In this document: piece by piece, positions 1 through 17,900 of the stretch
Numbering within the stretch: the first letter of the stretch is position 1
How the letters are laid out: each line of letters begins with the position of its first letter
NCBI GenBank assembly: GCA_963513935.1
Contig: OY740765.1
Span: 123,757,362-123,821,361, forward strand
Length of the DNA stretch: 64,000 nt
DNA from: Aphrophora alni
Taxonomy: Eukaryota > Arthropoda > Insecta > Hemiptera > Aphrophoridae
Reading direction: 5' to 3'
Notes under the pieces: model-generated
Told to the model about the DNA's origin: nothing
The model's input: the letters and a program-made list of their open reading frames with translations, nothing else
The model's database searches: none
Program-made: the position numbers and the translations under genes

Positions 1-410
1 GTATTTTAGTTATACTAAGTAAACAAAAAAAATCTTACTTGTCACCTGACTATATTTAGTCTTGTCAGTCTGTTAACTGTAACGTAATAAGTTTACTATA
101 AATAGTTAGGATATTATGTAAACGTTTTGATATTTTTGTCTTGGTAAATGAACTTATTGCTGGTAGGCCTAGTGTTGGTTGTTAGGGGTGTTGAAGATTG
201 GTCTTAATATTTATTTATTGGAGACACTACAGAATTTCTAAATGTAAGTTGTTTACTGTACCTCCACAGTTTTTTACTACACTTAATACAGGTGATGTAT
301 CGTGAGACCGAATTCCTAGAGGCAGAATAATTAAACCTGCACTGATTATAAAACCAAGTGATTTTGGTAGATATTAGAACGTTTTTGTTCACTTTGGTTT
401 GCTGAAGCCC
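1..410. other. AT-rich non-coding stretch
   Basis: I see no coding potential, RNA gene or clear repeat here. Short open frames are random AT-rich readings. Confidence 0.5.
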
Positions 411-545
411 ACAGGGACTCAATTCTAGTAAGTACGGATCTACACCCTTCTTCATCTAGTCTTGAGGTTAGATCCCTTTTTTATCATATCTCTCTTCACC
501 AACTTTTGTTCTTTTCCGACCCTGACGGTATTAGAGTTGAAATAG
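411..545 (+). repeat. Dispersed repeat family A, copy 1
   Basis: This diverged copy of a roughly 170-bp repeat shares three ordered blocks with the other copies: a GGATCTACACC-like block, a TTAGATCCCT block followed by TATCTCTCTT, and a TTCTTTTCCGACCCTGA block followed by TATTAGAGTT. Other copies are near 11960, 20338, 35470 (minus) and 40800 (minus). No coding frame or terminal inverted repeats are visible, so its class is unknown; a SINE or a fragment of a larger element are both possible. Confidence 0.6.
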
Positions 546-2739
546 TTCAACAACTTGTGCATAACACTTGACAAACGCCAACTGAAATGTTTTTTGAAAT
601 CTTATTATTATTTGAAGTGTTCCTGATTGTAAATAAAACACGTTTTTTTTAAGATTTTTTTTTTGAATAGCCCCAAAAGACGAGTTTCCTCCGTGTCCTT
701 GTGGTTCAAAGAGAGATCGTACAATGTGTTAATGTTTTTTACAATTAATTTAGCTATTGCTAAGAGTAGAGGGAAGGGGGTGGTTTGCACCATTCGTACA
801 AGGGTAACAAGGAGCACTAGTTGATCGTAAACAATTACAAATTGATTAAGCAAGTAATTTCACTGGAGCCTTGAGGGGAGGAGTGTTTCGAAAAGGATGC
901 AAGGGTGGCAAGGAAAATTTATTATATTTATAAACTGATATTACAGTACTTTAAAAAATGTTATTATTACTGTATTTATTCTAGCTATTGTGGTCATTGC
1001 CGACCCTACCAGTAGTTAATAATCTGACACCAGTTTTTAGCACACTAGTCGGAATTATGTTGGTGTTTAAGCTCGGTTTTAAGACGAATCTAAACAAGTT
1101 CTTTTTATATACTTTTTAGTTAATTTTCATATTGATTATAACCGTTTTAAGGAGACACTGGAGCTCGAGATATGAAATATGGATCAATTCTGGTCCCTAA
1201 ATTACATTTATGGCGTTTTATTATTATAATTTTTTTGTGGGTATAAACCATATCGCTTTTCTAGAGAACGAAGCGAAGACCAGCGCCTTTTTAATGACAC
1301 CTGTCAAATCTCCAATGACAATTGTCAATTGGTCCCATTTAATAAGCGACGACCAGCCGGTAGGTAGAAGGCGAAACTAGAGCAAGCTAAATTTTTAGAT
1401 TCGATTAGTGGTTCCAAGAATCACCACAGACAAGTTATGTTGTGCTGTTATATATTAACACTAAACTCGGACAGTATAACAGTAAAGTGTATTTTTCTCA
1501 GCTTGGGTTCCTATTTGATCCATTTAGTCTGGAATTGCGACTTATACCTAATGACTTTCCCCCCCTCCCCCTCCGCTAAACTGAAAATTACCTGGATTAC
1601 TCTCGTCAAATACTGGTTCGGCTGACCCTTGCTCCTACACTACATTTTTTGTGATCTTACACTCCCTCTTTTTTAGTGATCGCAATTTTTGTCCCTTCAC
1701 AAATTTAGGTAAACACATTGAGTTTTTAAATGGCACGAACGAGTTTGTTTATAAAAAAAGAGTTCCAGAGTTGGAAGAAATTATCTAACAGATCACCCAA
1801 CCCCCGAATTTCAATATAGCAGTATCAAAGCGAATATATTGTAAGTATATATATAATATTTTTATTTACAGGTCTTTGTGAAACAATCCGGGGTAATTTT
1901 AAAACTAAATGTTTATGATTTATAGGCAAGGTAGAACACAGATGAATAGAATAATACCTCTTGTTCGTGGCGAGATAACCTAGTTACCAGATATCTGTGA
2001 CTTTTTAGTGAGGGTCTATACAAAAAAAAAATAGACTCTACGAAATTATAGAAAAATAGACAATATTCAAAGTAAACGAAACATAAATATGTGTATTTAA
2101 ATGATTTATATCGTGCCAATGCCAATCTTTCAATATCATATACTGTAGGTGCGTCGTCTAATACTGTATTTCGTATAATATGATTTTAGGTTTAGGTCGT
2201 TCTTAGTTTTTCAATACATTGCAAACTTGTGTCAAATCATGAAATAGGCTTCTTATCACTTATTTTTTTATGTAACCTATCAGACGATTCTACTTAATTA
2301 ATAGGCAGATCTTTGCTTAAGTTACTTTATAATCGATTTTCTAATAGACTAGTTTTCAAAATGATAATCAAAACTGATTTATTAGTATCATAAATTTGCA
2401 ATAACAACCTTAAAAGTCAACTAGACAGTCTCAAGCCTAAAGAATACAATGCACAAAGTTATTTGGTGCCCTCTGACTTTCTTCTTTCTTTACATTTATT
2501 TTTCTTCTTTATTATTAACTACAATTCCACTTCATTAATATCACTGTACTGTATTTTTAATCTAGACAACGTGCATTGTATCATATATGCTAAATTAATA
2601 AGACGCTGATTTCATTAAATAGTTTGCTACGCTTGACCATGGTATTAAAATGTCATGCTGCATTGTAGGACCTAGATTACAAGAACTACTGAAATACCTT
2701 TTTTTTAAATCGAACTTTTAATAATGACGGTCAATAACT
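546..2739. other. Non-coding stretch without recognised features
   Basis: AT-rich sequence with homopolymer runs. The short open frames here have no recognisable domain, so I call none of them a gene. Confidence 0.5.
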
Positions 2740-2812
2740 TATTTTTTTGCCAATCATTCATTCCTCCACTGTAATATTACCAATTAGTCATTCCTCCACT
2801 ATAATTTTTTTT
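2740..2812. repeat. Two-copy tandem repeat of about 33 bp
   Basis: A unit containing the block CATTCCTCCACT followed by an AT-rich tail occurs twice in a row with few changes. It lies directly upstream of a family C repeat. Confidence 0.6.
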
Positions 2813-2815
2813 TAG

Positions 2816-3110
2816 TTGGGATTTTCCACATGGGTTTTGATTATATAGCCTATCACGAAAAATTAATCGAAATCAGTAAAGCCGAATTTTAGAAATTACG
2901 ATTTTTATAACGACCCTCAACCGATTTAAAAATTTGTAAACGGTAATTCCTGAACCGGAATTTTTGAGAGAGATGATGACCAAACGAAAAGACGATACAG
3001 GTTGAAAACCGTTGAACCTGATTTTGAAAAATGGTAAAGTTATGTTTTTGTGTTATGCAGCTACCTCTAAATTTTAGTTATCGAAGAAATGAAAAATGTC
3101 CAAGATATGT
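2816..3110 (+). repeat. Dispersed repeat family C, copy 1
   Basis: This diverged copy has the ordered blocks of family C: a region with AATCGAAATCAGTAAAGCCGA, an AATTCCTGAACCGGAATTTTTGAGAG-like region, a GATTTTGAAAAATGGTAA region and a final AGCTACCTCTAAATTTT block. The same order occurs near 4715, 21430, 21865, 26480 and 38500. There is no open frame. It looks like the non-coding part of an old transposable element. Confidence 0.6.
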
Positions 3111-4714
3111 GAAAATATGTTCACAAATCAATTTGACTAAAAATGGCAACTCATGGAGAGTGGTGTTTGGAGAGAAAAAAAATCTATAATCAGTATTCAT
3201 AACACTGACTGAATCACTTATTTTTAAAAGTGTAATAGATTGTTTTAGCAACTGGAATTTAAGTTACATTTTGGTCAAATTTTATACAGAAGAAATATTT
3301 ACTGTTTTGTTGAAATGATTTTTTAAAATGGTTGCAAAATTTCAAAATAGCAAAGTTTAAATCAAATACGATTTAGAAGTTTATAAGATACGCAAAGCAA
3401 TTTTAGATCCTGTATAAATCGTTTTTCATAGCTGGCGTCATATTTACTATTTTACTTACCTGACATTTTTTTGATGAATAGCGTCGCTTGATTTTTATTT
3501 GGTTTTAGCGATGGGTAAGTAAGAAAGTTTGTGCAAATTTTTGTACGGTTGATTATAAAACATTCTAACCCATTTTATAACAAGACTGTCAATTTGATTT
3601 TAAATCAACAAATAATAGTATATTGATTGTAGCTTATTGGCAATAAAAGTTAATGCTTCAGTTCCTCAACATCTGATTACTGATTTTCATGGAATTAAAT
3701 TTTACTTCCCCACTATACAAAGTATAGAGGAACTTAACAGATCTTCACGTTTCATGGCCTCAGGTAACTGAAAATATAATTTACAACACAACATCCTGTC
3801 TGTAAAAATAATATTAGGGTTTAAATCAAGTGCCAATTTCTGACATTACATATTGTTGTTGAAAATGTAAAAAACTTAAGAATAAAATGTGTCGTAATAA
3901 CTGGATTTTCTACTTTTCAGCAGTAAATAATTATTATTATTCAAGAACAACTGGACCTATTTCTGAATAGTTGTCAGTTCCAATTTTACAAACTGATTGT
4001 TGGAGAGTATTTGATATAAAACAAAGTCAAATGGCAACTCCACTGATCTATTTATATTGTCTTATTTAGAGTTTTAAATTTTTTAAACAATTAGCCAGTT
4101 TCCCAACGTGGCGGCTAACTCAGAATTTATTATATAAATACCCTTTTTTTATGTTGGTTTTAAATTCTACAAATAATTTTAAACTTTTAAATTATTTTTT
4201 AATATATCTAAAGGCTTAGGAGATACAAAATAGTGATTTTCGGGCGTTTTCAGAGGTCCATTTTGCTGTACTTACAAGAGTTGAGCTGAGATTAAAATTA
4301 AAACGTATGTAGAGTATAATGTAATAATAGTACTAGATATTTGAAAATCACACTCTTAGGGGGTCTTTTAGAATAGTGACAATACAGTAATTCAATGCTA
4401 GTTTACAGTAAGATTCGTTGCATGTCATAGTAATGCTATAATTTGAATAAAATATAATTATAAATAACTCTGAAACGTAAATTTTTGTATTTACACTACA
4501 AAAATGTATAATGATATTGAGGAATGATTTCTTGTACAAGTATTCATTTTAAACAGGATGTTAGAAAATGGACTCTAGTAAATTATCAAGATTTTTTTTA
4601 AGCTTTTTAACAAAATTTTTGCTACCCTATGACGTAGATTAAAGTAGATATCATCTTGGTTAGCAATTAAAGGAAGTAAACTTAGTATTTTTATTTTTTT
4701 TAATATCAAGGTTT
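3111..4714. other. Non-coding stretch; one dispersed box
   Basis: No gene is visible. Near 3508-3540 lies a box reading GATGGGTAAGTAAGAAAG followed by TTTGTGCAA. Related boxes occur near 10090, 25290, 47350 and, inverted, near 38505. In the last case the box sits next to family C. Confidence 0.5.
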
Positions 4715-5050
4715 TATGATGGCGGTCAAGGTTAATTCTTGTTTTTTGTCAGTTATTCCTGAAATGCAATAATTTTTGTTACTTGCGATTTTGCACACGA
4801 ATTTGGGTTATTAATTTTCATATTTTATTAAAATTTGAACAACATCGGTAGATGCATGATTGATTATAGATTTTTTAATAACAACGATATATTTCGACAG
4901 ATGCATTTTATTTGGGCTCTTAGAGGCTACACGTTCGTAAAATTTGAATAAAACATTTAGAGAGGATAATGAGAGCCGTAAATTTGTGTTTTTCTTGTGG
5001 CAGCTACCCTCTATTTTTGACTTATTAACAAAATTTTAAAAAATAATAAA
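4715..5050 (+). repeat. Dispersed repeat family C, copy 2
   Basis: Blocks in order are: GTCAGTTATTCCTGAAA, TACTTGCGATTTTGCACAC, TTGGGTTATTAATTTTCATA, a GGGCTCTTAGAGGC-like block and AGCTACCCTCTATTTTTGA. This is the same order as in the copies at 21.4 and 21.9 kb, on the same strand. Confidence 0.65.
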
Positions 5051-6861
5051 GATCCTGAGATAATGCAAAAATATGACGTTTCTTTCTTTTACGTTTTTGT
5101 TTCCTTTATGACTTGTGCTTCAAATTTGGGATCGGAGTGGTACCAGCTCCTACAAACCAAAATAACGTCCATAATTCAATAATTTTTTTTCCTACCCAGA
5201 TTTCTAAAATCATTGCGTTTTACAAAAACTCCACAGCTTTTAAGTTCAAGTTAAACTTCAAAGGAAAAACACAAAATAGTAGGATCACTTGAATATTTTC
5301 AATTTCTTAAACGTATTTCTCATGTGTTTTTTAGAACGGTGGTTACGAATTTACTATCGCTTCCTATATAGAACTTGCAGACAATATTTTGAGTTTTGAA
5401 ACATGCATAATGTTAAAAAATAGTGTATTACATGATGGCTATATGTATGTATTTAGTTTCGAATATGATACCAGTATAAAGACACAAAATTACTATGCTT
5501 TCACGACTGTAACTTTGTATTTGTCAGAATTTGTAGCTAAATCGTTTAAATATGAAATGTTTCATGAATATTGTAGCTGTCATGTTGCCAAAGTTGAAAA
5601 AACTACAAACAAATATTTCGTATATACATAATCACCTTAAAATGTCTGAACAAAAAACATGTTATTGTTCCTTACTAAAAAAAAAAAACAAAAAAAAAAA
5701 AACATTAGAATAAAATAAAGTACATCAATATTTTCTTTTACGTAGCATACTTTAAAAAACCAAATGAACTACTATGGTAAACGTAATTATTGTCCAACTA
5801 TTCACAAAACCGAACAAATCACAGAAAATTATGACACATTACAACTATGGGTAGGATCGGTTGACATTTCATAGTCTCTGATTTAGGAGTTTCCATCAAC
5901 AAAAGTCCAAACGTGCTTTGTATTAATTACCGTAAGGTAGGTAAAATGTGTACAGATATTCCCTAAAACAGGACATAAAAACAGAAAAAAATCCCACTCA
6001 AATCCATATGAATTGAATTTCGTTCGTGGCCAAACGAAATGTTATTAATCGAATAGTTAAATTGACTAATAATATAAAATAAATAACAAATGTTTTACAA
6101 ATATAGTTAACAATAATGGTTTCATTTGGCGTTATATAAAGTTTTAAACAAGTTTCATTAAGTTATGTATTGTTATTGTTAATAATATTTCTAAACGTTT
6201 TAAAAGACGAGCTCATCAATGCTCACACGCTAAAGCAGCCTTGTACGCATGTGTACATTACTTCATTTAATCCTCTGTATCTGCCCTACTTTTTAAGTTA
6301 GAAAGTGGGACATTATTTATTGTAATATATAATAAAACACTGGATGTTTTAGTTTTTTGTATTTTCGAAAAAAAAATCAATTAATCAGACAAACGTTGAT
6401 TTCCAAATGTTCCCTCCATTTTGGATCTTTAAAACCCCGGAACTGTCAATCGACAAAAATTGTCGAAATTTAACGTGTCGGTAGTAGTGTGTCGACAAAG
6501 TAAAATCACGTTTTTTACAAAACAACAATTCACTCACTAAAAATCGTCCTATCTCAGTTATCTGAATACCATTGTAAATCTAATGCAAAAGTTCCTAAAT
6601 CCCAATAAAAATATCGCTAAAGTTATTGTATTTAGTACTTAGTAAAAACTACACAGTTTGTCCCAGCATAAGACGAAATTTACGTCATATTTGTCTATTT
6701 GTCACAAGTCCACTCTTCTGTCAAACTACTCAACATCTACACTGTTCTGTAGTATATTTCTTTCTCTTTGGAGTGGTGGATTCCAAATTATCGTCGCTCT
6801 CATAATTCGGTGAGATACAAACGTTTTAAAACATCAGTGGCGTTTTTGTCACTGGCAGAGA
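5051..6861. other. Non-coding stretch
   Basis: AT-rich, with an A-rich run at about 5679-5702. An open frame of about 80 codons at 5389-5631 has no recognisable domain, a composition like the surrounding DNA and no splice or promoter context, so I do not call it. Confidence 0.45.
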
Positions 6862-7510
6862 CAAATATAAATATTTGCTATCTATATGCCAAATTTCATA
6901 ATTTAAATACGCATAGTTCGCTCACAATACACATTTTTATTCACGCATGTACAATTGCGCAGCTAAGAATCACATTTCTGTCATGTGTGCATATATTTAA
7001 ATCGACTTTACAAAAAAAGTTTCTTGTCCACTTTTCAAATTTTAACCCTAGGTAGGTATATATATTTGCTATCTATATGCCAAATTTCATAATTTAAATA
7101 CGCATAGTTCGCTCACAATACCCTTTTATATTCACGCATGTACTTATGTATCTAAAAATCACATTTTTATCTCGTGCCCTCAAATTTAATTCGACTTTAA
7201 AAAAAAAAAGTTTTTTTGTCCACTTTCCAAATTTTAACCCGAGGTAGGTATAAATATTTGCTATCTATATGCCAAACGTCAAAATTATAAAACGCTTAGT
7301 TTGCCCGCAATACACCTTTTCATTCACATGTATATATGTGGGCGGAAATTAGAATTATAGTTTTTGCTTTCACATTTAAATTTTTACCCTAGGGGGGTAT
7401 AGATGATTATTATCTAAATAGCAAATTTTGAATTGAAAAAAAACTCTTTGTTCTCCCACAACGCACTTTTATATAGGCGCGTGAACTCTTAAATTATAGG
7501 CACGTGATTA
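6862..7510 (+). repeat. Satellite-like tandem array, about 191-bp monomer
   Basis: The string TATTTGCTATCTATATGCC starts at 6872, 7063 and 7255, giving periods of 191 and 192 bp, with a fourth, shorter and more diverged unit from about 7400. Each unit also has CATAGTTCGCTCACAATAC, TTCACGCATGTA, TTGTCCACTTT and an AACCCTAGGTAGGTAT-like end in the same order. Units 1 and 2 are closest; decay increases to the right. The class of element that gave rise to it is unknown. Confidence 0.85.
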
Positions 7511-8248
7511 ATTTTAAATCAATTAAAAATTATGGTCTATTGCTTGGTAGGCAAACTGTACTTCCTGCTGATAAGCCTAAAAAAAATGGACTGAACCGGA
7601 TTAAAAGGCTAACTTTTGATTTAACCAAATTAACCATTTCTTAATTTATTTCTCATCATTGGTTTGGCAATGTTGCCCTTTATCAATTGTTGTTTTTACT
7701 ATCCTCGAAAATTTTTTTTACATTTTCTTATAACTAACTTGTTTCCTCTAACTTGAGAAAACATCTCAAGAGAAACATCTTTGATGGCGTTTTTCTTAAA
7801 ATCTTTTATCAATTCAAAATTTTTTTTTTGAAAAATGAATTTATCCCTACTAAACTTTATTATACAGTGTTTGGTTTTATGGAATTCCTTTATTTAGGTT
7901 TTTTCCATCTCATGGGTTTTAACTCTAACTTTTAAACAATGATACTATAATTCTTTTTCATCATACTGCTTCAAAAACAGCTGTTTTCAATACATGCATT
8001 GAGATGCTAAAGTTGTTTTTTTAGTCCTAGGACCTAAAAACATCAGCTGAGGTCGAGGCCATTAGCTGTTACTTCGTTTATATGAATTAATTAAATATTG
8101 TAAAGCATCTATAAAAACAGCCGATACTCTCGATTGTAAATAACCGTTCAAACAGCCGTTACCATCGATTTGACAGTAAATTGGTTATAACATTTTAGTT
8201 TTTGTGAAATAGTTTTCTTATATTATTTGCAGTATAACGAAAAATATA
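7511..8248. other. Non-coding stretch
   Basis: No gene, RNA or strong repeat could be recognised. Confidence 0.45.
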
Positions 8249-8357
8249 GTTCTTCACTTGGACCAAAAGAAGCTTTTCGATCGTCGCTCATTTTCCTGCC
8301 TCGGCTGTTAAACTTGAGCTTGTATCGAAAAGCTTCACTTTTGGTCCTAGTGATGAA
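8249..8357. repeat. Inverted repeat (hairpin), arms about 33 bp
   Basis: The left arm at 8249-8281 contains GGACCAAAAG and AAGCTTTTCGAT. The right arm at 8324-8357 is its near-perfect reverse complement (ATCGAAAAGCTT, CTTTTGGTCC). A loop of about 42 bp lies between them. It resembles a small foldback or MITE-like insertion; no target duplication was found. Confidence 0.75.
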
Positions 8358-9339
8358 ATGTACTATTAATACAGTTAACTATATTTAGGTATTCTTAACA
8401 TTTATAATCCAAAATAATTTCAATTTTTACAAAAAATTATTTTACAATGTTATCTTATTTAGTTATAATGATTCATCTCTCCTGTAGGAACAGGTCAGTT
8501 AATTAACAAGTCGATGCAGGTGCTTGCAGATGACTTATCATTGAACACTCTCACCCTTGAATAGAATTGTATTGGCTTTGTCAACCTGTCGATACCGGTA
8601 ATTTTAACTTAGTAAAAGATGTATCTTTATAAAATTTTCGGTTTTGGATATGGAGACTTGAGCAGTTTGGGTATTATCCCAAACCGTTTCAGCTCATACT
8701 CACTAAGTGAGCACAACACCATTAGCAAGGAATTTTGGAATTCATTATACCAACTTTGGGCAAATTTAAGCACTGAAGCCTCGAAGTATTTGCTACGTAG
8801 TTTCTTCCTTGTGTCTGAAATGAAACTAGTTCATGATTAGATTAAAATTAGTTCACGATTTATTATGTTTTGTTGATATAGATTTATCTACACAAATTAT
8901 TGTAGTCTAAGTGTTTGGATAGTGTCAACAAAATTGTTCAGCTATTTTATACATGTTTTTTTTTTTTTTACGACAATTTTTCTCATTCTTAATTATCTGG
9001 CTGTAAAATATATGATTCTAGAAAATTTATAAATACACTGTTCAATTCTATGTACTGTACCTTTTTCTAAATAATGGTATATAACAAGTTGGGTTTTGGA
9101 TAAAATAAATATTTTTTGTTTATTTTTCAAAATATGCCTAACTTTCTACTTTTAATTTTTTTCCATAAAATATATTTTTTCTACACACATTTATTTACAA
9201 CTACATTATAAAACTAAATTTTTGTAACTAAAGCTTTGGTTACTGTACAATATTACATTTATGAGTTCCTTCCACATGTCTCTAAAAAAACTATATATAT
9301 TACAAATTGAGTTTTAGATAAATTAGCTATTTTTGGTGA
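8358..9339. other. Non-coding stretch
   Basis: The short open frame at 8619-8840 has no recognised domain. A small perfect hairpin (GTTTGGG, 6-nt loop, CCCAAAC) lies near 8668-8688. Nothing else could be supported. Confidence 0.45.
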
Positions 9340-9973
9340 ACATGGAAAAAGTGAAAAAATTAATTTTGAATAATCATCGAATCACTATCTGAAAGGTTGC
9401 CGATGATGTTAGTATTAAATTTAGCTCGTGCTAAGAAATTATTACGAATGTTTTGGACATGAAACGTGTGGCAAAAAGTTTGTTACGAAATTACTGAATT
9501 ATGGACAAAAATAGTGTAGAGTGAAAGTTGCTCAGGAATTGCCGAATGAATTCAACCACAATCCAGAACTCCTTAAAACAATCATAACAGGTGACAAAAC
9601 TAGGGTACGACATCGAAACCAAGGCCCAATCATCCCATTGGTTTCCTGAAGAGCCAAGACCAAAAAAAAATCAACAATTTCGATCAAATGTGACCTGGAA
9701 GTTATGCCCCATTTCCAATCTGACGAATTGCATCACGATAATACCGGTTAACACCTCACTCAAAAAACAAAAACTTTATTTTGCCATAAATACCATATTA
9801 GCCTTATATGACCCTCTGACTTTTTCTATTCCCGAGAAGGTTTGCCACTATTGATGAGATACAAACAAAAGGTGCTGACACAAATATCTGAAGGGGAAAA
9901 AATTTATGTTGATTAATAAATAAATATTCTTTAAGAAAACCACATATTCACACTTGTTTTATCACACCTCGTA
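9340..9973 (+). mobile_element. Degenerate mariner-family transposon (transposase fossil)
   Basis: Pieces of a mariner DDD transposase appear in order but in different frames. They include an N-terminal helix-turn-helix remnant, the block ITGDKT (consensus ITGDET, first catalytic Asp), then ETKAQSSHWFPEEPRPKK, which matches a typical mariner segment. A HHDN-like block (second Asp) follows, then SDFFYSR (third Asp) and a C-terminal EGEKIYVD-like end. Stops, frameshifts and deletions separate the pieces, and the total is well under the 1.3 kb of an intact mariner. The right edge reads CACACCTCGTA, compatible with a decayed terminal inverted repeat next to TA. I could not find the left terminus. 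It is dead as a coding element and lies about 300 bp upstream of the HP1 gene. Confidence 0.88.
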
Positions 9974-10294
9974 TATATGCTTTTTTGTTGAGTTTTGGCT
10001 TCAGTTCTTCACATTTTTTTGATTCATGTCCTAAATATAAATATTTTTTCAAAAACTGTGTATTTTTGTGTTGATTGGTCTTTAGGGACGGATGAGTAAG
10101 AAAGTTTGTGCAATATGTTTACAACATCTATTTGAATTATCTTCATCAAAGTCTTTACTTTTTAGTCATCATAGATTAAAAAGTAGTCATTTTGTCAAAA
10201 TCTAACATGTTACGTTTCAAAAATACAACTCAACAATACACTTCAACTGCTATGTTTGTTGTTCAACTATAAAATTATTGTTGCAGAAAATAAA
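9974..10294 (+). other. HP1 upstream region with possible 5' UTR splice acceptor
   Basis: Directly upstream of the HP1 start codon, TATTGTTGCAG ends at 10286 and is a plausible splice acceptor. The ATG could therefore lie in a second transcribed exon. No convincing TATA box was seen. Near 10085-10125 lies the dispersed box GGATGAGTAAGAAAG followed by TTTGTGCAA. Confidence 0.4.
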
Positions 10295-14916
<4,622 letters not shown>

Positions 14917-14932
14917 GTTTACTTTTTTAATT

Positions 14933-14938
14933 AATAAA
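14933..14938 (+). terminator. HP1 polyadenylation signal AATAAA
   Basis: AATAAA begins 17 nt after the HP1 stop codon. That would give an unusually short 3' UTR; further AATAAA-like hexamers follow in the next kilobase, so the site used is uncertain. Confidence 0.5.
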
Positions 14939-14939
14939 A

Positions 14940-17900
14940 TAGTATTAACCCATCTCCCGATTACGCTGATCTGTCGGAATGCTTTTCTGGATAGATTTTA
15001 TTTCATTGTTATTGTCATTTTGTTTTGTTATTGGTGACTTTTTGATTTGAAAGGATTAATTTGTCTAAATGCCTGCATTCTCTAAATTTACACCCGGAAG
15101 TTTCCAACTTTTAATTCTACAGTTTTTTGGACCTTGTTAGAGTCACCGAAATCAGATGAAATTAACTAACTGACCTCTGAATGTAGTGTGATAACTTGCA
15201 TGATGGTTCCACTCCCATGAAGTAAGTTGCAGTCCATTCTTTAAAACAATACAGTCCAACTATTTCACATAATCGTACTCACTCTGGAGATTGTTTGCAA
15301 TCCTGTACTGAAAATCTGCTTGTTGATAACAAAGTTTTTGTAAATAGAGAACACACCAATGTAAGTTTTTTATTTTTATTTTGAGAGTAATGAAAATGTA
15401 CACATCTTCCAGGAGCCAAACTTCTTGGATCTGAATATAAAAAAAAACACTGATATACAGAGTGATTCCACACTAAGATATGCAAATACTGTGAGCTAAT
15501 TCTACATGTATAAATAGAGAAAAATCATATAAACATAGATCCCAAAATGCTTGGTTATCCGCCAATCCACCTTTTTCTTCTTTTTTTTACAGAAATACTG
15601 GAAATATAAAATATTGAATTTGGTACACTCATTAGTTATGTTCAGTTTTACAAGTGTACCAAAACCATAGAATTTATGTAAAATATTTCAAATTGTTGAC
15701 TACAAAAATTGTGTGACAGTTTTATGATAAACTAGTGTTTATTTATTTTTTGTAACTTAAAAGTTTGTTTCTATGAAATGTTTTTTTACATGGTGAATGT
15801 GCTCCCAAAGTTTCTGCATATCTTTCTGATCATGCTGTATTTCTATACTCCAATGTTTAAAAAAATGTCTTAATCTGCCTGAGAAGACTTGAATATTATA
15901 TATTAAAAATTATCTACCATAATCTTCAATTTTAGTTAGTTTTATGTTGTTTAATTTTATGTTTAATTTCTATGTTGTAATTTTATTATTTGTTTATTTA
16001 TTATTCAAGTTATTCAAAAGCTTGCTCATTAAAGAACTTTCTCTTTAACTGAAAAATATTGCAACATTTTAAAAAAAAATTCTGTTTAGTAATAAAAACA
16101 TTTATTTAGATGAAGCTCCTGATGTGTTTCTATAACCTACTTTCCTTTATTCTTTAACAAGTAAGGTTTCAGGCTCTTAGGTGTGTCACCTTCCTATAGT
16201 TTTGAACTGAAGACTCCTTGATGATGATCCAGAAGTCCAAGCTGACAGGTTAGAAAATCATGTCAACTGAATTTCTTGTCAGGATGGTTTGGTGATTCAT
16301 GAATTAGGCTAAAAGTCCAGAAACAGTGGAGTTATAAGCCAAGAAAATTTATAATATTTAAGAATCTAGTCTTTAAGTTACATCACGCTAATTAAATAAT
16401 AAAAACATATATAAAGAAAAGACGTAAAACAAATGATCTACATTGAGTATTAAGTGTTTAAAAAAAGTTAATGCATAACTAACCAAAAGTGTCCCCTGCA
16501 ATTTTATCCCTGTTGTGAACTGCCTTCCTGTTAGCTCTGGAAAGTGTGCATCTCACTTCATCCCAAAGTTAAACTTGTTTTGAAAAGGATGAACTAAGTT
16601 TGTATTAAAGCCATTTTTTTGTATATAAACCCTCGCTATGTTACACAGTATCAAGACAACAATTAGGAGAGCTGAATATTTATGAATTTCTGTGATTTTT
16701 TTTTACTTTCTCAGATATATAAAATATAGAGAAAGTCATGTGAGGAGTCAACATCTAAGTTTAGTTACTCTGAGAAGTCCAGGCTTTTTGGAATGATGAC
16801 TGTTGTTTGTGCAGTGTTTTACAGCCCAAACATGTGGACAGATTTTAATCAAAGTTATTTTGTGAACATACTTTGACATATCCTTGATAGTTTTTTTCTT
16901 TTTCTGATAACTCTAAATTTGAGAGTGGACTATTAAATTTATTGTACTATATTAACCATACTGGTGTTTTTTGAAATATTAATGGTAATAAATTTCGAGT
17001 TTATCAAGTACTTGTTCGCTGAAAAAAAATTGTATTTTATTTATAACTATAGAATACAAAATCAAACTAGAAAACAGTAACCTTTTATTTTTGGAGATGA
17101 AATTCCCCATGTGTTTTATAATTATAACAGTTTTTTATTTTAATAAGAAAATTAAAACTGGTCATTGAAGTGAAAACAAGTTCTGCTTTATCACATTTAC
17201 CAAGAAAGTTTCACTTGTTAACCATGCTAAAGTCCACTTTCATCTGTAACATACCTGAAATTAAACCAGTAGTCTTGAATTCAACATTTATAAAACATTC
17301 CCAGCTGATCTTTGAAATGAACAAGATATATTATCCGCTCTAACAAAAGCAAGTTAATCTGGTACAAGGATACCACCAACTTCTCGCAATGACAATACAC
17401 TGCATTCTGCAATCTTGAACTGATTCTATAACTTGAATCTAAATTAACACACTGTACTGTCAATAAAAAAAATCAGTAACTTTAATCAATAAACTAAATT
17501 TTGTTAATTAATAGAATGGCAGTTCTACAGTATAAGAAACAAGCACTTATATATATTATTATTACATTGTAATTCATAAAAGTGCAGCTCTCGTCATAAT
17601 TATCTTGATACAAAGTGCCTGTCGAATAAAATAAAGAGAAATGCAATTTTAAACTTAATCAATTGAATTTAGACTGGGCCAATCACAACCATAAGCTTAA
17701 GCTATACTTTCAACAAAATGAATAATTATGTAGGGCAAAGGAAGTTTGTATCTTTAGGTTCAATGGAAGGTGTCTATTTCCCTTCAATTACAGCTGCTTC
17801 GCCTTTCCCACTAAACTGGTTTCTCCGTATTACACATTCCAAAACAAAAGATCAACATTATACTGATTATTATTTAATCTAAAATTTATCGGAAACTTAA

